From: Cudoniella acicularis
Taxonomy: Eukaryota; Ascomycota; Leotiomycetes; Helotiales; Helotiaceae
Reading direction: 5' to 3'
Length of the DNA: 40,138 nucleotides
Assembly: GCA_013054445.1 (NCBI GenBank)
Contig: JAAMPI010000384.1
Location: 1 to 40,138 of the forward strand
Program-made: the position numbers and the translations under genes
The notes under the pieces: generated by a model
The model's input: the letters and a program-made list of their open reading frames with translations, nothing else
Told to the model about the DNA's origin: nothing
Database searches by the model: none
Shown: one piece after another, positions 12,851-24,313 of the stretch
How the letters are laid out: every line of letters begins with the position of its first letter
Position numbering within the stretch: position 1 is the stretch's first letter

Positions 12851-12921
12851 AGTTCCAAGTTCCATGTTCCAAGTTCCATGTTCCATGTTCCATGTTCCAT
12901 GTTCCATGTCCCATGTTCCAA
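12851..12921 (+). repeat. Heptamer minisatellite (GTTCCAT/GTTCCAA)
   Basis: About ten near-perfect copies of a 7-bp unit, mostly GTTCCAT with variants GTTCCAA and GTCCCAT. Seven is not a multiple of three, so the array is open in several frames and gives a spurious repetitive peptide on the minus strand. Confidence 0.9.
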
Positions 12922-14430
12922 GTGCGAGCCTCACCGTTCGTAGTGGTCAGCGGGGAGCCTGCAGCAACCTGCAGCTAAAAGATGGATGTCGTGAGTGTTG
13001 GTGCCAGGTGGTGGACTTGTGGACTCGCAGCTTGTGGAGCACAACCACTGGAGCCGTCAAGAAACATGCTCTCCTGCTAGCTGACGCCTCTTGGGACTGG
13101 GAGAACTTAGCTTAGGGCATCGGGCGGCCTCATCTCGCCGACCGGAAGCGTCCCGGACAGCAAACCCTTCATCCTGGTCACCAAGAGATAGAACTATGGA
13201 GATGGAGCAGTGTGCAATATGCATACGATACAGCGTGTCTTCCAATAAAAACGCTTTCCATCAACTTGCCGGCCAAAGCGTTTCGAGGAGCAAGTGACAA
13301 GTCCCCCGAGTGGCGAAGGCGTGAAGGTGATGTGATGCTTGCATTTACTAGCTGACGGTCAAGCACGGTGCAGATGCAGATAAACGTCTGGCACCACGTC
13401 TTCTCCAAAAATCCCGAGTTATCAAGCTAGATCAACATACATGCTTCGTCATTGGATGTTCCCCCAACTGCTCTGGGAATCAAACCCTCAGATACATATA
13501 AAACTACGTCGACATACGGCACCATGAATTTCTGGTGGTAAGGCTACCTGGCACTGTATTTTATCACTACTGATAACTTTAAAGCATGCTCCTTCGAAGG
13601 AATGCAGATAGACTTTATTTGACTTAGCGAGCCAACAGGCTCAGCAGGTGAAACATCATGCTATCCTTCTAGAAGTTCTGCAAGAAGCTTCTAGCGTCAA
13701 GACTCGGACCACTGGGGCAAGCCAACTGACACGGGCTACTCAGGTATCCAGCCACCTGCAGGGTCCTCCCCCCTTAACATTGCCTTCTCCTCCAACGTGT
13801 TGACCGTGGTCCATTCATGTCGATCGAAGAGCTCAAACCTGGAAGGCCAGCAATCTGTCTCCGAGATGCGAGAATCTCGGATTTACAGGCCAGCATGATT
13901 CATTTGCCCTCCAGCAGTGCGCAAAGGAAGTTGACTTGTGAGGTTTTGCAATTGACGATTCAGGGCGCTTCGGGAGCCATTCCGGACCGATAGACGGAGA
14001 CGTGGACGTATTTGGCCCTGGGACACCACTACGGTATTTGCCTGGATTTCGGGGAACGGGACAACGCGCTCTGCGAGTTTGTAGGCTAGCTTCTAAGGGC
14101 TTTTTGAATATTTGTGGACAGTGGGTCGGGACAGCGCAGGTGTGGAGGCATTCTGAGGAGTCGCAAGGAGATGCTGGGTAGTGGACGCCGGACGGGTCGA
14201 TGTCCACTGTTCAGGAGCAAATGCGGAGATGATGATACAGTAGTTACCTAGATACTACTTCGTTCAGTACCAAAAGGGCTCAAAGTTGCACGCTCTGTAC
14301 TGCACTGCACTTGGCCACGGCGGCAGGGTGGGGATTCGCGCTTAAAATTTGTTATCAAGGTTTGATGGCAAAAGCAAGACGCACCGGACGGCTTGCCCGT
14401 TGCGCGTCTAACGAGGCAGGTAACTGTGTA

Positions 14431-14461
14431 CTGGATGCTGGATGCTGGATGCTGGATGCTG
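14431..14461 (+). repeat. Heptamer tandem repeat (GGATGCT)
   Basis: Four tandem copies of the 7-bp unit GGATGCT followed by GATTTAAATT. It is short, perfect and noncoding. Confidence 0.9.
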
Positions 14462-16492
14462 ATTTAAATTTCTACGGGGCCACAGAAAACTCGGGCTATA
14501 GCCCAAGGGTGAAGCAGACCAGAGTATGGGGCGCAAGAACATGTCCAATTCTATGCGAACGGAATAAGGACCCTGACGAATCGACAGGGCATCCACGTTC
14601 CAGGTTGTGAAAGGGCATCTCTGTTGGGCTGCTGGGCGACGGTAGCGGGAGGTGAGCAGTGATGCGTGGACGGTCTGAGCTTTTCCAAAAGGAACTTTGG
14701 GGGCTACGGTCACAACGCCTCACTTGGGGAGAGCGCGTACGAGGCTACTACTGAAGGACTATCTACTACATTGCCGGAAAGTGCTTTGCTATGACCCTCC
14801 TCATCGTGGCCAACGAGCCCGCAAAGACCCGTTACTGGCGCCTCGCAGCCTCAAATCATGGCATGATCCCAATTGTGATTTTCATGTGCCGTCAATGAGG
14901 GTCAGTCGTCGGGGCACAGACCCCAGCATCGCGTGGCAGCCCACTGAGGCCCTTGCAGCAGGACGCTGTGGTCGCGGCGAAGCGCCTTCTGGAAGATACC
15001 CAAGACGGCAGGGTGGCTGCTGGAGACTCAAGGTGAAGGTTGAAGTGGCTGATGAGAGCACCCTTGAAGCCTGTAAACACCCTTCTAAGTTCTCACAACG
15101 ACCTAAACCTGTCTGTGTCTCTCCAGGGCCTTGCAAAGTAGGCAGTTCTTGGTCCGAAGCTGCTTCAAGTTCAGAGTTGAACATTTGGTTAGTCACGAGC
15201 AAAAACATCGCGAAACTCCGGATCGCCCCCTGTCACCGTGCCAGCCAGCCTGCTCAGGTGAGATGCTGGGGCAGGCTCTGGCTTCTGGAAACGGGCCCTG
15301 TAAATAATATAAGCTTAGTTGGGGCGTGGGACAAGGTAGAGCGGAGAGTACCCTCAACCTTGGACTGCTGGTAGACGGAGGTACGAAGTAGGTGTGTTAA
15401 GCCAATTGCAAAATAGGACAATTACAGTAGTAAAATAGGAAGCTCGCCTAGAGACAGAAGCATTCTGTGCTCCGTACGAGGTGCAGGTTAAATTTGGAGC
15501 GCACATCTCGCCTTGGATATCCCGTCAATTTCATCACCAGGCGGTGTAAAGCGCAGGATGTGGCCCTCGCCCTCGTCCTCGCCCACATTGATCGTCCGGG
15601 AGTTGTCTCGCCCATCAAGACCCAGGAGCAGAGGCCGCTTTGCAATCGGTATGGCCAAATTCCTGATGCAGCGCATCTCGGAATCTTCTTCATTCGTTGC
15701 TGCATTTCGTTTATGTGAATTGCGCAGGACTAGGTGCCGTATAGCGTTGCAGGTCTTCTTGACAACGCAGGCGAACAAATTAAGGCTCGCCCTACAGGCC
15801 GCTGCGTGACTCGGGGATATTCTCATCCCAACTGCTGCTGAAACTACCTTTTGAGGAAGGAAGACATCTGAACCGGCCTAGCCTGAGATATAACAACGCC
15901 TAGCACTGCCATCGTTTCCGGTTCGCCTGGGTGAAGCGAGTGCAGGCAAGCCGACGAGGAGGTTTGAGGACAGAATAATAGGAGTGGCGGTGGTGAACTG
16001 CTCGAGCAGAAGAGGATGTTTCAAGTACTTAAATGGAACGACGAACGTAGGCTGACTTTCAGACTCACCCTCACCCTCACAATGCGGGCTGCGGGCTGTG
16101 CAGTAGGTCGTGCTCCATTGTCGAGTCCTGTATACGCTAGACAAGTGGGACCCTGTTCGACGCTGTTCCTGTCCCCATATCGCGGCCACTGTTCACCAGG
16201 AGGTACTCGTATGCAGGGCTCGTCGCTCGTCGCTCGGAGGGAGGGATCACACAGGCCTGATCAAGACACGCCGACACGCCTTGGGGCCCGCTGGGCCTTT
16301 TTCCGACCAGGGGTTGGCTTCTAGAAGGTTGTGAAGCTTGCATCCCCGTCGAGAGGTGGACTAGCATGAATCAATGGATTCAATGCCCCGGAGATCCAAA
16401 TGAGAGCACTTACCATAACACGGTCCATGACTCCATAGCACGAAGCGCAAGCAATAAGAAGTCGACGAAGACCCCTACCTGGGGACCATCCG

Positions 16493-16534
16493 TCACAGAC
16501 TCACAGACTCTCCCAGATTCTCAGACTCGCAGCC
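16493..16534 (+). repeat. Degenerate CAGACTC repeat
   Basis: The word CAGACTC recurs three times, with a fourth diverged copy (CAGATTC), within about 40 bp of noncoding DNA. This fits replication slippage. Confidence 0.6.
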
Positions 16535-17400
16535 TGCGAAAACGAACTTTGCTGCGCTGGAATTCACACAGCATCCTCGGCGGAAGCAGTCCATACAGCC
16601 CCAGCACAGGCAGAAAGAAGCGACTGTTGCCCTCGAAGCGTGCCGCCGGGACCTTCAATAGGGAGCGCTCCTGCTTTGCTTTTCTTCCGGGCAACACCAC
16701 CATCACCGTCGCCATCACCAGCAGCACACGGCTCAGTCGTCGATCAGTGGTTCCTTGCCTTGTGCCTCGATAAGTGCGATACGACAACATCAACGCCCGC
16801 AGCCACTGCCACACGCACAGCAGACAAGAGGCAGCTGGCACCAGCACGAGCACCAAAACCAACTCCAGATCCAGCTCCAACAGAGCAGGTTCCCAGCGCA
16901 CGACAATAAACAAGCGGAATAATTTATAAATTGCAGTGGAGGGATCCGACCCCCGTCATAACGTCCGGCTTCCACTCTTGTACCTTAGCGAAGTCGAATC
17001 CCCACGCTCGCCCAGCGCCCAGCAGCCCGGCGGCGAGAAAAGTAACTCTGTCAAGCCGCAAGGCCCGAGGAACACTAAAGTCAAGAAAGTTGCTCGACTT
17101 TCTCATTCCTCTACGCATCGCCATTCCGCGCCCACACCTACAACCGCCCTTCGTTGCCACTCCAAACAAGGTCACCACCCTCCTCTTCAGCTCAGCTGGG
17201 AATCGCATCAGCATCCTGATCGATCTTCTGCCACTCCGTCAATAGTGTCCTCGTCGAACACGCCGCCCCGAGCCTCTCGAAACCTGTCCATCCACCATCA
17301 ACCTAGAAGCGCAAAGTTCCGAGGCACTCTCTCGTGTTACCTCAACTCTCGAGTGAATTCGCACGACGCCTTGATCGGACACTATCCACAGATTGCTGCA

Positions 17401-18726
17401 AGTTAATCTCTCTGACAATTGTTGACTTACCTCCTGCCATTGCTGACCATCAACAGCTGCCAAAACTTTAAAAGACTGCCCCGACCCTAGCTTACCCCGA
17501 ACTGTGTTTTCACATACTCCTGGTATACTCCTCGACTTGATTCTGCACCCGGTTTCCAGCCGTCTATATTCCCAGACCGCGACCTCTTTATCCTTCGCAG
17601 ACCCTTCTTCCAGTTCCACCAGCCTCTTGTTTCACGGTCTTGTGCAAGACGGTGCACCTGGCATCTAGCCTATGCTCTTCGGAGCCCCTCGTCTACAAAA
17701 GCAAAGTACACCCAGCTCAGAATTTGAGTGCAGTTTGCGAGCCCTGGGCCGAATCTTTGTCTGCCAATCCCAACGATCAGATTACTTCAATCCATATTCT
17801 GTTCCGACAGGTCATTTCTTCGGACGAACCTTTGGCTCGTGCCTTGGACTCTGCAGCATACCGTCAAGTTCTGTCAAGGAAAGCGAGACATTGCAAGGTG
17901 CTAAGCAGTCAGCAGTCACACGATCAACGAGTTTTCGACCGAAAGATCTCACTATTTTGACCCGGATTCTTCTTGGCAACGAATAAGGCCTGGATATTGG
18001 GAGATCCAAAACCAGTCATTTAGTGTGCCGCAAGCTCTTGAAAGAATAAAGGGTTTCAGCAAAAGGGTAACAATTTTAACCGGTGGTTTGGTTGCCCGTG
18101 CGTTTCTGGCACCCGTCCCTCCGCCATCCCGGCATCCGCATTGGCGGATATCCTGAACATTTACAAAGCCAGGTCAGTCTAAATCCCATTTAGTACCGCC
18201 CCGCCGTATTTTACTTGGTAGGGACACTCGGGTTGATGCATCTTCGCATACTCGCTCCCAAATCCGTTACCTCTAGTCCATGACCTTCCGAAGGCGGGAA
18301 TTGGCGGTGAACGTCTTGTTATCACATATTGTCCTTCATTTCTTCTGAGTCTTGTTTTCCCTAGCCGCGTTGGAAGCTGACATTTGCAAAGTTCCATCCC
18401 GCTCTTGAATTATCCACTTCTGTGATATTCATCTATTCTCCAACCTCTAATTACAGTCGAGTCAGATCACGCTGTTAGATACAGCCCAATTGCTATTATA
18501 TCGACGGTTTTTAAACCTCTATTTTGACGAGTAGACATTAGCGCATCCACTGGCTCATTTTTTCGAAAGCTACTTCCCGAAACACAGCATCAGAAACAGC
18601 GCCAGATTCCCGAATCTGAGTTGAACTGTTGGACGAACGCGTGATCCGAGCGTCCGCAACCCCCTATAACCGACTCCCTTTCGTCCTCCTTAGTCTATTT
18701 GTTTCTTCAAAACGGCACCCGCAGTC
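17401..18726 (+). promoter_or_regulatory. Upstream region and probable long 5' leader of the C2H2 gene
   Basis: This pyrimidine-rich stretch lies upstream of the zinc-finger start codon with no convincing coding frame. Long leaders are common for fungal developmental regulators. The short ATG-initiated frames, such as one starting at 18629 that overlaps the main start in another frame, could act as upstream ORFs, but the transcription start is unknown. Confidence 0.4.
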
Positions 18727-20170
<1,444 letters not shown>

Positions 20171-21054
20171 TAATTACTCGACATCTTGCTTTTATTCAAA
20201 ATGCGTTATATTGAGAGTCGACTTCTCTTCACTCATACTCGTCAAAACATTTTTTCCCGTCCCCAAAAAAACCGGTGTTTGATACCCTGTATACATCCCT
20301 TATCAATGCTTATGGCCTTTTGCTTTTCGGTTTCATTTGTTATTGGAGTTGCCCGGAAGCATTGCATGCAAAACATAGACAACAGGTCAAGCACCCATAC
20401 AGAGCTGGCGTTCATCCTGTTCTTGATTTTTCCCTGAAATTTGTGGTTTCTTTCTCGGGGAGAACCAGCAAGTCATATTCTAGAGCCAGTCCGATCCTCA
20501 TACAGGTCATCAGACAGGAGTTAAGACGGCGTAAAGCTGCGAGGCTACGAGTTTATGAAACAGACTTTGATTTGCGGCACATACTGGTGGCTTTTTTTTT
20601 TTGAGGCGATGCTACTCCTGTGGCCAGGACATTTGCGAGGGTGGATGCGGATGCGGGAATGGATTGTTATCTTAGTGAGCTTGGGCTGGCAAATCTTTTG
20701 CTTTGTGAGTCAGATCCGAGCAGACAAAATTTATGTTTAGAATTCCGACTTATCCCTCCTCCGCTATCGAACCTTGGGGGGTGACTGAAATTGAACCGCG
20801 ACTTCTACTTTTATTTTGGGTTGCTTCTATCCTTGCCTCGAGCTACGAAAAATGACTTGTCTGAAATGTACACCCACCAAGGCTTTTGCTGAAAATATCA
20901 TTTTGCCCCATGTGACCATTGCTTTCCTGCCTTCTATTTGACTTGATTATACAAGTATACGAGTTATTGACCAATCCAAAAAGCCACCAATCATCATCGC
21001 ATGCAAAATATAAACACCGGAGTGTGCTTTGTAATGGAACCTCAGATGGAAGAG
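20171..21054. other. Convergent intergenic region
   Basis: 3' flanks of the zinc-finger gene (plus) and RIB3 (minus). I see no gene; a T-rich run lies at about 20592-20601. The small open frames have no family resemblance. Confidence 0.5.
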
Positions 21055-21810
21055 TTACTTTGTCCCATTCACCGCATGTTTCGCCAGCTTCCCTTCTGTT
21101 CGCTCCACATGCTCTACCAAGTCTTCAATGGTGCAAACTTTCAACCCCCATTTCTTCCCAAACGCCAAACACCCGTCTCTCCGCATCATACCCGGCTCTC
21201 TCCTTTCTGCCACCCCTACAATTTCTTCTCCATCTTCAACCATCTCACAAATGACACCGACTGGTGGTTTGCCTGCCAGGCGACAGAACTCAACCGCAGC
21301 TTCAGTATGACCCTTCCTCTCTCTGATACCTCCTTCCCTTGCCCTCAATGGAAACACATGCCCCGGTCTCCTAAACGCATTCCGACTCACCCCCTTCCCT
21401 GCCAATGTCCTACAGGTTAGGGCCCTGTCACTAGCGCTAATTCCCGTCGTAGTTTCTGGACTGTTTGCATCGATACTAATTGTATACGCAGTTCTGTTTG
21501 GGTCTTCGCTGTTTTGTACCATTTGCGGTAAGTCGAGGGATTCGCAGAGAGAGGGAAGAATTGGGGCGCAGATTAGGCCCGAGGTGTGTCGGATCATGAA
21601 GGCCATTTTTGAAGTGGTAACATCCGAGGCGGCAATGATGAGATCGCCTTCATTCTCGCGGGAGAGGTCGTCGAGGACGACAATGAATTCGCCATTTTCT
21701 ATATTCTGTCAGACCGGGTGCTGGATTGAGGGAAAAGAATTAAGTATACTAAAGGCCTGAATGGTGTCCTCTATTGAGTCGAACTCCTGTGCAACGTCTG
21801 AGGCGGGCAT
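21055..21810 (-). CDS. RIB3: 3,4-dihydroxy-2-butanone 4-phosphate synthase
   Basis: This enzyme converts ribulose 5-phosphate to 3,4-dihydroxy-2-butanone 4-phosphate plus formate, supplying the four-carbon unit of riboflavin. Exons are 21810-21750 and 21698-21055, giving 234 residues (yeast Rib3 is 208). The 51 bp intron has donor GTATAC and a CTGAC branch site. The junction rebuilds the conserved KNGEFIVVLDD segment. The acidic metal/substrate motif DDLSRENEGD is at residues 30-39, followed by RHTSGLIC, the GISASDRA segment and RRPGHVFPLRAREGGIRERKG-like catalytic regions, including the GHTEAAVEFCRLAG block. The start at 21810 (MPASDVAQEFDSIEDTIQAF) gives the typical short N-terminus. It is divergent from COQ3 across about 430 bp. 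Confidence 0.95.
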
Positions 21811-22244
21811 TTTGGAGACTATGACACTTTTCTGTATTTGTGGTAGAGAGAAAATCTTGCCCCGCCCGATACCGGATATTGTTCAAAATTGCCAAAGGTG
21901 GGGTAAAAATATTCCCTTCGTAGTTTCAAAGCGAATTGATGAGAGGAAAGAGCGACAAAAGAGAGAGCGACTTGTCTTTGATATATGCGAATTGGTCACA
22001 AGCAATAAATACTGTTGCAGTACTGTAAGATGGAAGGATATCATGCATGAGTGACGTTCGGAGATCGCTTCCAGAAATTCGGCAGGGTCCACAAATCTGC
22101 CGAGGTTCCAGCTGGCAGCTGGCCTGGCTCAGGCTTATTAACCCGGACCTAAGTTCTTTGCAAGCATCAACAACACCACTACCGCCAGCACAGTCATCAC
22201 TAGTTGTCGAGCAGTTTATTGTTACAAATCAATTGCAGCTGACA
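21811..22244. promoter_or_regulatory. Bidirectional promoter region RIB3/COQ3
   Basis: This 434 bp spacer lies between the divergent starts. An in-frame ATG at 22047 could extend COQ3, but the extra 66 residues would precede an otherwise good mitochondrial presequence, so it is more likely 5' leader. Confidence 0.5.
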
Positions 22245-23108
22245 ATGGCGATGGCCACACCTCCTCTCCGACCAACCTCCCTTCGGAACCTCAATCTCCT
22301 CCTTCGAACCGCGCCGCGCTTCGTGCAAAACCAGTTCCGAGCTCAAAGCACGACCTCCTCAAAATCATCTGTCAACCCGACAGAAGTCTCGCATTTCAAT
22401 GCTCTCGCGTCAACATGGTGGGATCCGCAAGGCTCTTCTCGCCTTCTTCATCTCATGAACCCTCTGCGACATGATTTCATACGCTCCTGCCACGCCGCGC
22501 AAGCCAGGCCCCCTCCGACTTCTGGCCTAAGATATCTTGACATTGGCTGTGGAGGGGGCATATTTGCTGAGAGTGCAGCGAGACTGAGCAGCACTGGATT
22601 GGTAACAGCTATTGATCCGAGCCCGGAGGTGCTGGCTGTTGCGAAGATGCATGCGAGGAGGGATCCTAGATTGAGTGGCAAGTTGACTTACCTCAATACT
22701 TCAATTGAAGGTCTATCGAAGCCAAAATCGGCGGAAGAGCAGTACGACATCTTGAGCTTGTTCGAGGTCATTGAGCATATTACGCACCCGGCAGAGTTTC
22801 TAGACGTCTGCAAGGATTTTGTAAAGCCCGGAGGATGGATTGTGATGAGTACGATTGCGAGGACATGGATGAGCTGGTTTACAACGAAGCTAGTCGCCGA
22901 GGATATTGTTGGTATTGTGCCGAGGGGGACCCACGATTGGGAACAGTATGTGAACGAGCAGGAACTGAGGGCCTACTTTTTAGAGGGGAGAGGATGGAAT
23001 AGCCCGAGGGTTATGGGCGTTATTTATGTGCCAGGCTTGGGTTGGAAGGAAGTGAGTGGGAGCGAGAACGTGGGAAATTATTTCTTTGCTATTAGGAAGG
23101 ATGAATGA
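22245..23108 (+). CDS. COQ3: Ubiquinone biosynthesis O-methyltransferase, mitochondrial
   Basis: This SAM-dependent methyltransferase performs both O-methylations in coenzyme Q synthesis. It works in the mitochondrial matrix as part of the CoQ synthome. The single-exon protein has 287 residues (yeast Coq3 is 312). The N-terminus (MAMATPPLRPTSLRNLNLLLR) is Arg/Leu/Ser/Thr-rich with no acidic residues, as expected for a presequence. The family opening VSHFNALASTWWDPQGSSRLLHLMNPLR-like block follows from about residue 48. SAM motif I, LDIGCGGG, is at residues 98-105. The acidic post-I position is TAIDPS, and SLFEVIEH is motif II. GTHDWEQYV and a C-terminal GNYFFAIRK complete the family pattern. 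A second ATG two codons downstream is possible. Confidence 0.95.
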   Translation: MAMATPPLRPTSLRNLNLLLRTAPRFVQNQFRAQSTTSSKSSVNPTEVSHFNALASTWWDPQGSSRLLHLMNPLRHDFIRSCHAAQARPPPTSGLRYLDIGCGGGIFAESAARLSSTGLVTAIDPSPEVLAVAKMHARRDPRLSGKLTYLNTSIEGLSKPKSAEEQYDILSLFEVIEHITHPAEFLDVCKDFVKPGGWIVMSTIARTWMSWFTTKLVAEDIVGIVPRGTHDWEQYVNEQELRAYFLEGRGWNSPRVMGVIYVPGLGWKEVSGSENVGNYFFAIRKDE

Positions 23109-23420
23109 TGGACCGATGATGAGTGTACATTATGGGAGCATGCCACTGTTTATAGAATGTACTATAGCAACGCCAGAGATCTTGTTGTGTATCCTGATAG
23201 ATAAGCTCTAGTGGAAGTTAGAAAACATCGGAAAGTGTGTAATATATTGTAACTTTGCTTCTCACCTGACAACTGTGTACTCTAAAGCCTCTTCTGTGTG
23301 ATGGGCTTTTTTAGGGCTTCTAGAAACAAAAAAATACAATACGCTAATATTCTAAAAATATATAAAATAGCTTTCTCCAGTTGAGTTTAAACAAAAGTCT
23401 ATTAACTATATTTTGAGATG

Positions 23421-23690
23421 AAAAAAAAAGATGAAAATCAGTTGTAGGTCATGCCCGGGTTCTAATGATTATTAGAAAAATCCCATAGAAGTTGTTGAAG
23501 CTTACCGAACCGGCTTGAAAGAAGTTAGTAATTGATATTTTGATATGATTATTTTGGAATACTTACGGACTCGGGAAGTCGATGTACTATAATCAGAATC
23601 CCACTATTTTTTTTATTAGTTTGCGTTTTGATTGTTGAATTGAGAAGTGGTGTCTAACCGTGCTAACCACTACACTACACCTTCAAGTTT
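23421..23690 (-). ncRNA. Possible tRNA-derived fossil or SINE-like element
   Basis: The minus strand carries TAGTGTAGTGGTTAGCAC (23677-23660), which matches a tRNA D arm and pol III A box. The D stem GTGT/GCAC can pair. No anticodon arm, T arm or acceptor stem follows. A T9 run on the same strand (23429-23421) could be a pol III terminator. It could be a degenerate tRNA or the head of a tRNA-related SINE, or chance similarity. Confidence 0.25.
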
Positions 23691-24001
23691 GTTAGTTGCG
23701 AGTGTTTTTTTTTGGCTTGAAGTTGATAGTAACTTACAACCGAGATTTCTTGAATTTTTTGGATGTCTTTTTGTTTATTTGATTATATGTACGGAGTAAG
23801 GCGACGGACCGGATTCACCTTTGTTTGAGCCGCTCAACAGGCGATAGGAGGAAGTGTGTGATGGGAGGCTATGGGTTCTTGCATGATTGCCTTCCCCGCT
23901 GTTGAATTAATTGGGTAGAGATTTATGCAATTCTTCTTTCAAATTTTATGCTATATCCTTTCACGCAAGCCCGCTTTATCTTCATGTTGTGTTACGTAGA
24001 T

Positions 24002-24313
24002 TTATATTTTCATATTTGTTTCCATACAAAATAATAGTGCTTGCAAATTAACTCTACCCACATTTTTTTTCCAAGCCTGACCTTCTTCTGAACTCCGATC
24101 TACTCCTTCAAATACCTCGGAGTTTGGCTCACTTGCAGCGATTCGTTCAGCGCTTTCACAAAATTCTTCATAAGAGCTTGTATTAAGTCAACCCTCAGCA
24201 GATTCTCCTTCAGTGTTGAACGGTTTGCGTTGCGAATTCCCTATTAAAGACAAAGGAATTATTGTCATCGAACATCCCTTCAAAACTTGCGGTATTGCCT
24301 CATCCTTAGCCAT
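24002..24313 (-). pseudogene. Possible decayed small ORF with one in-frame stop
   Basis: From ATG at 24313 the minus frame runs 41 codons (MAKDEAIPQVLKG...) to a TGA at 24190-24188. It then continues open in the same frame for over 60 codons, including an acidic, coding-like stretch (YEEFCESAERIAASEPNSEV), to a TAA at 24004-24002. One stop in 104 codons is few for AT-rich DNA. No family is recognised. An overlapping plus frame (24213-24404) is equally unsupported. Confidence 0.2.

Larger units (their letters stand above)
12121..17400. other. Gene desert, GC-richer part with tandem repeats and palindromes
   Basis: About 5.3 kb without a recognisable gene. The longest open frame, 14697-15374 on plus (225 codons), resembles no family I know and has composition unlike the coding genes here; an overlapping antisense frame is also open, as expected for GC-richer noncoding DNA. 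The block carries heptamer tandem repeats, repeated CAGACTC words, short local duplications (for example near 16070-16095 and 16215-16240) and three copies of the palindrome CTTCTAGAAG. It could hold a long upstream regulatory region of the zinc-finger gene or an unannotated noncoding transcript; neither can be shown from sequence. Confidence 0.5.

Noticed and set aside
12646..12921. Minus-strand frame encoding a repeated MEHGTWN peptide
   Set aside because: It is just the heptamer minisatellite read in frame; the repeat unit is not a codon multiple and nothing else supports a gene.
14697..15374. 225-codon open frame in the desert
   Set aside because: No recognisable domain, an overlapping antisense frame is open too, and residue composition (Arg, Cys, Trp, Ser-rich) looks like translated noncoding GC-rich DNA.
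16936..17406. 156-codon open frame upstream of the zinc-finger gene
   Set aside because: Low-complexity Ser/Pro/His composition, overlapping frames on both strands; more likely promoter or leader.
9046..18726. Transposon, prophage-like or CRISPR structures
   Set aside because: No transposase or reverse transcriptase motif, no long terminal or inverted repeats and no spacer-repeat array were seen; the organism is a fungus.
21001..21420. 139-codon plus-strand open frame opposite RIB3
   Set aside because: It is a shadow of the RIB3 coding strand, which has clear catalytic motifs.
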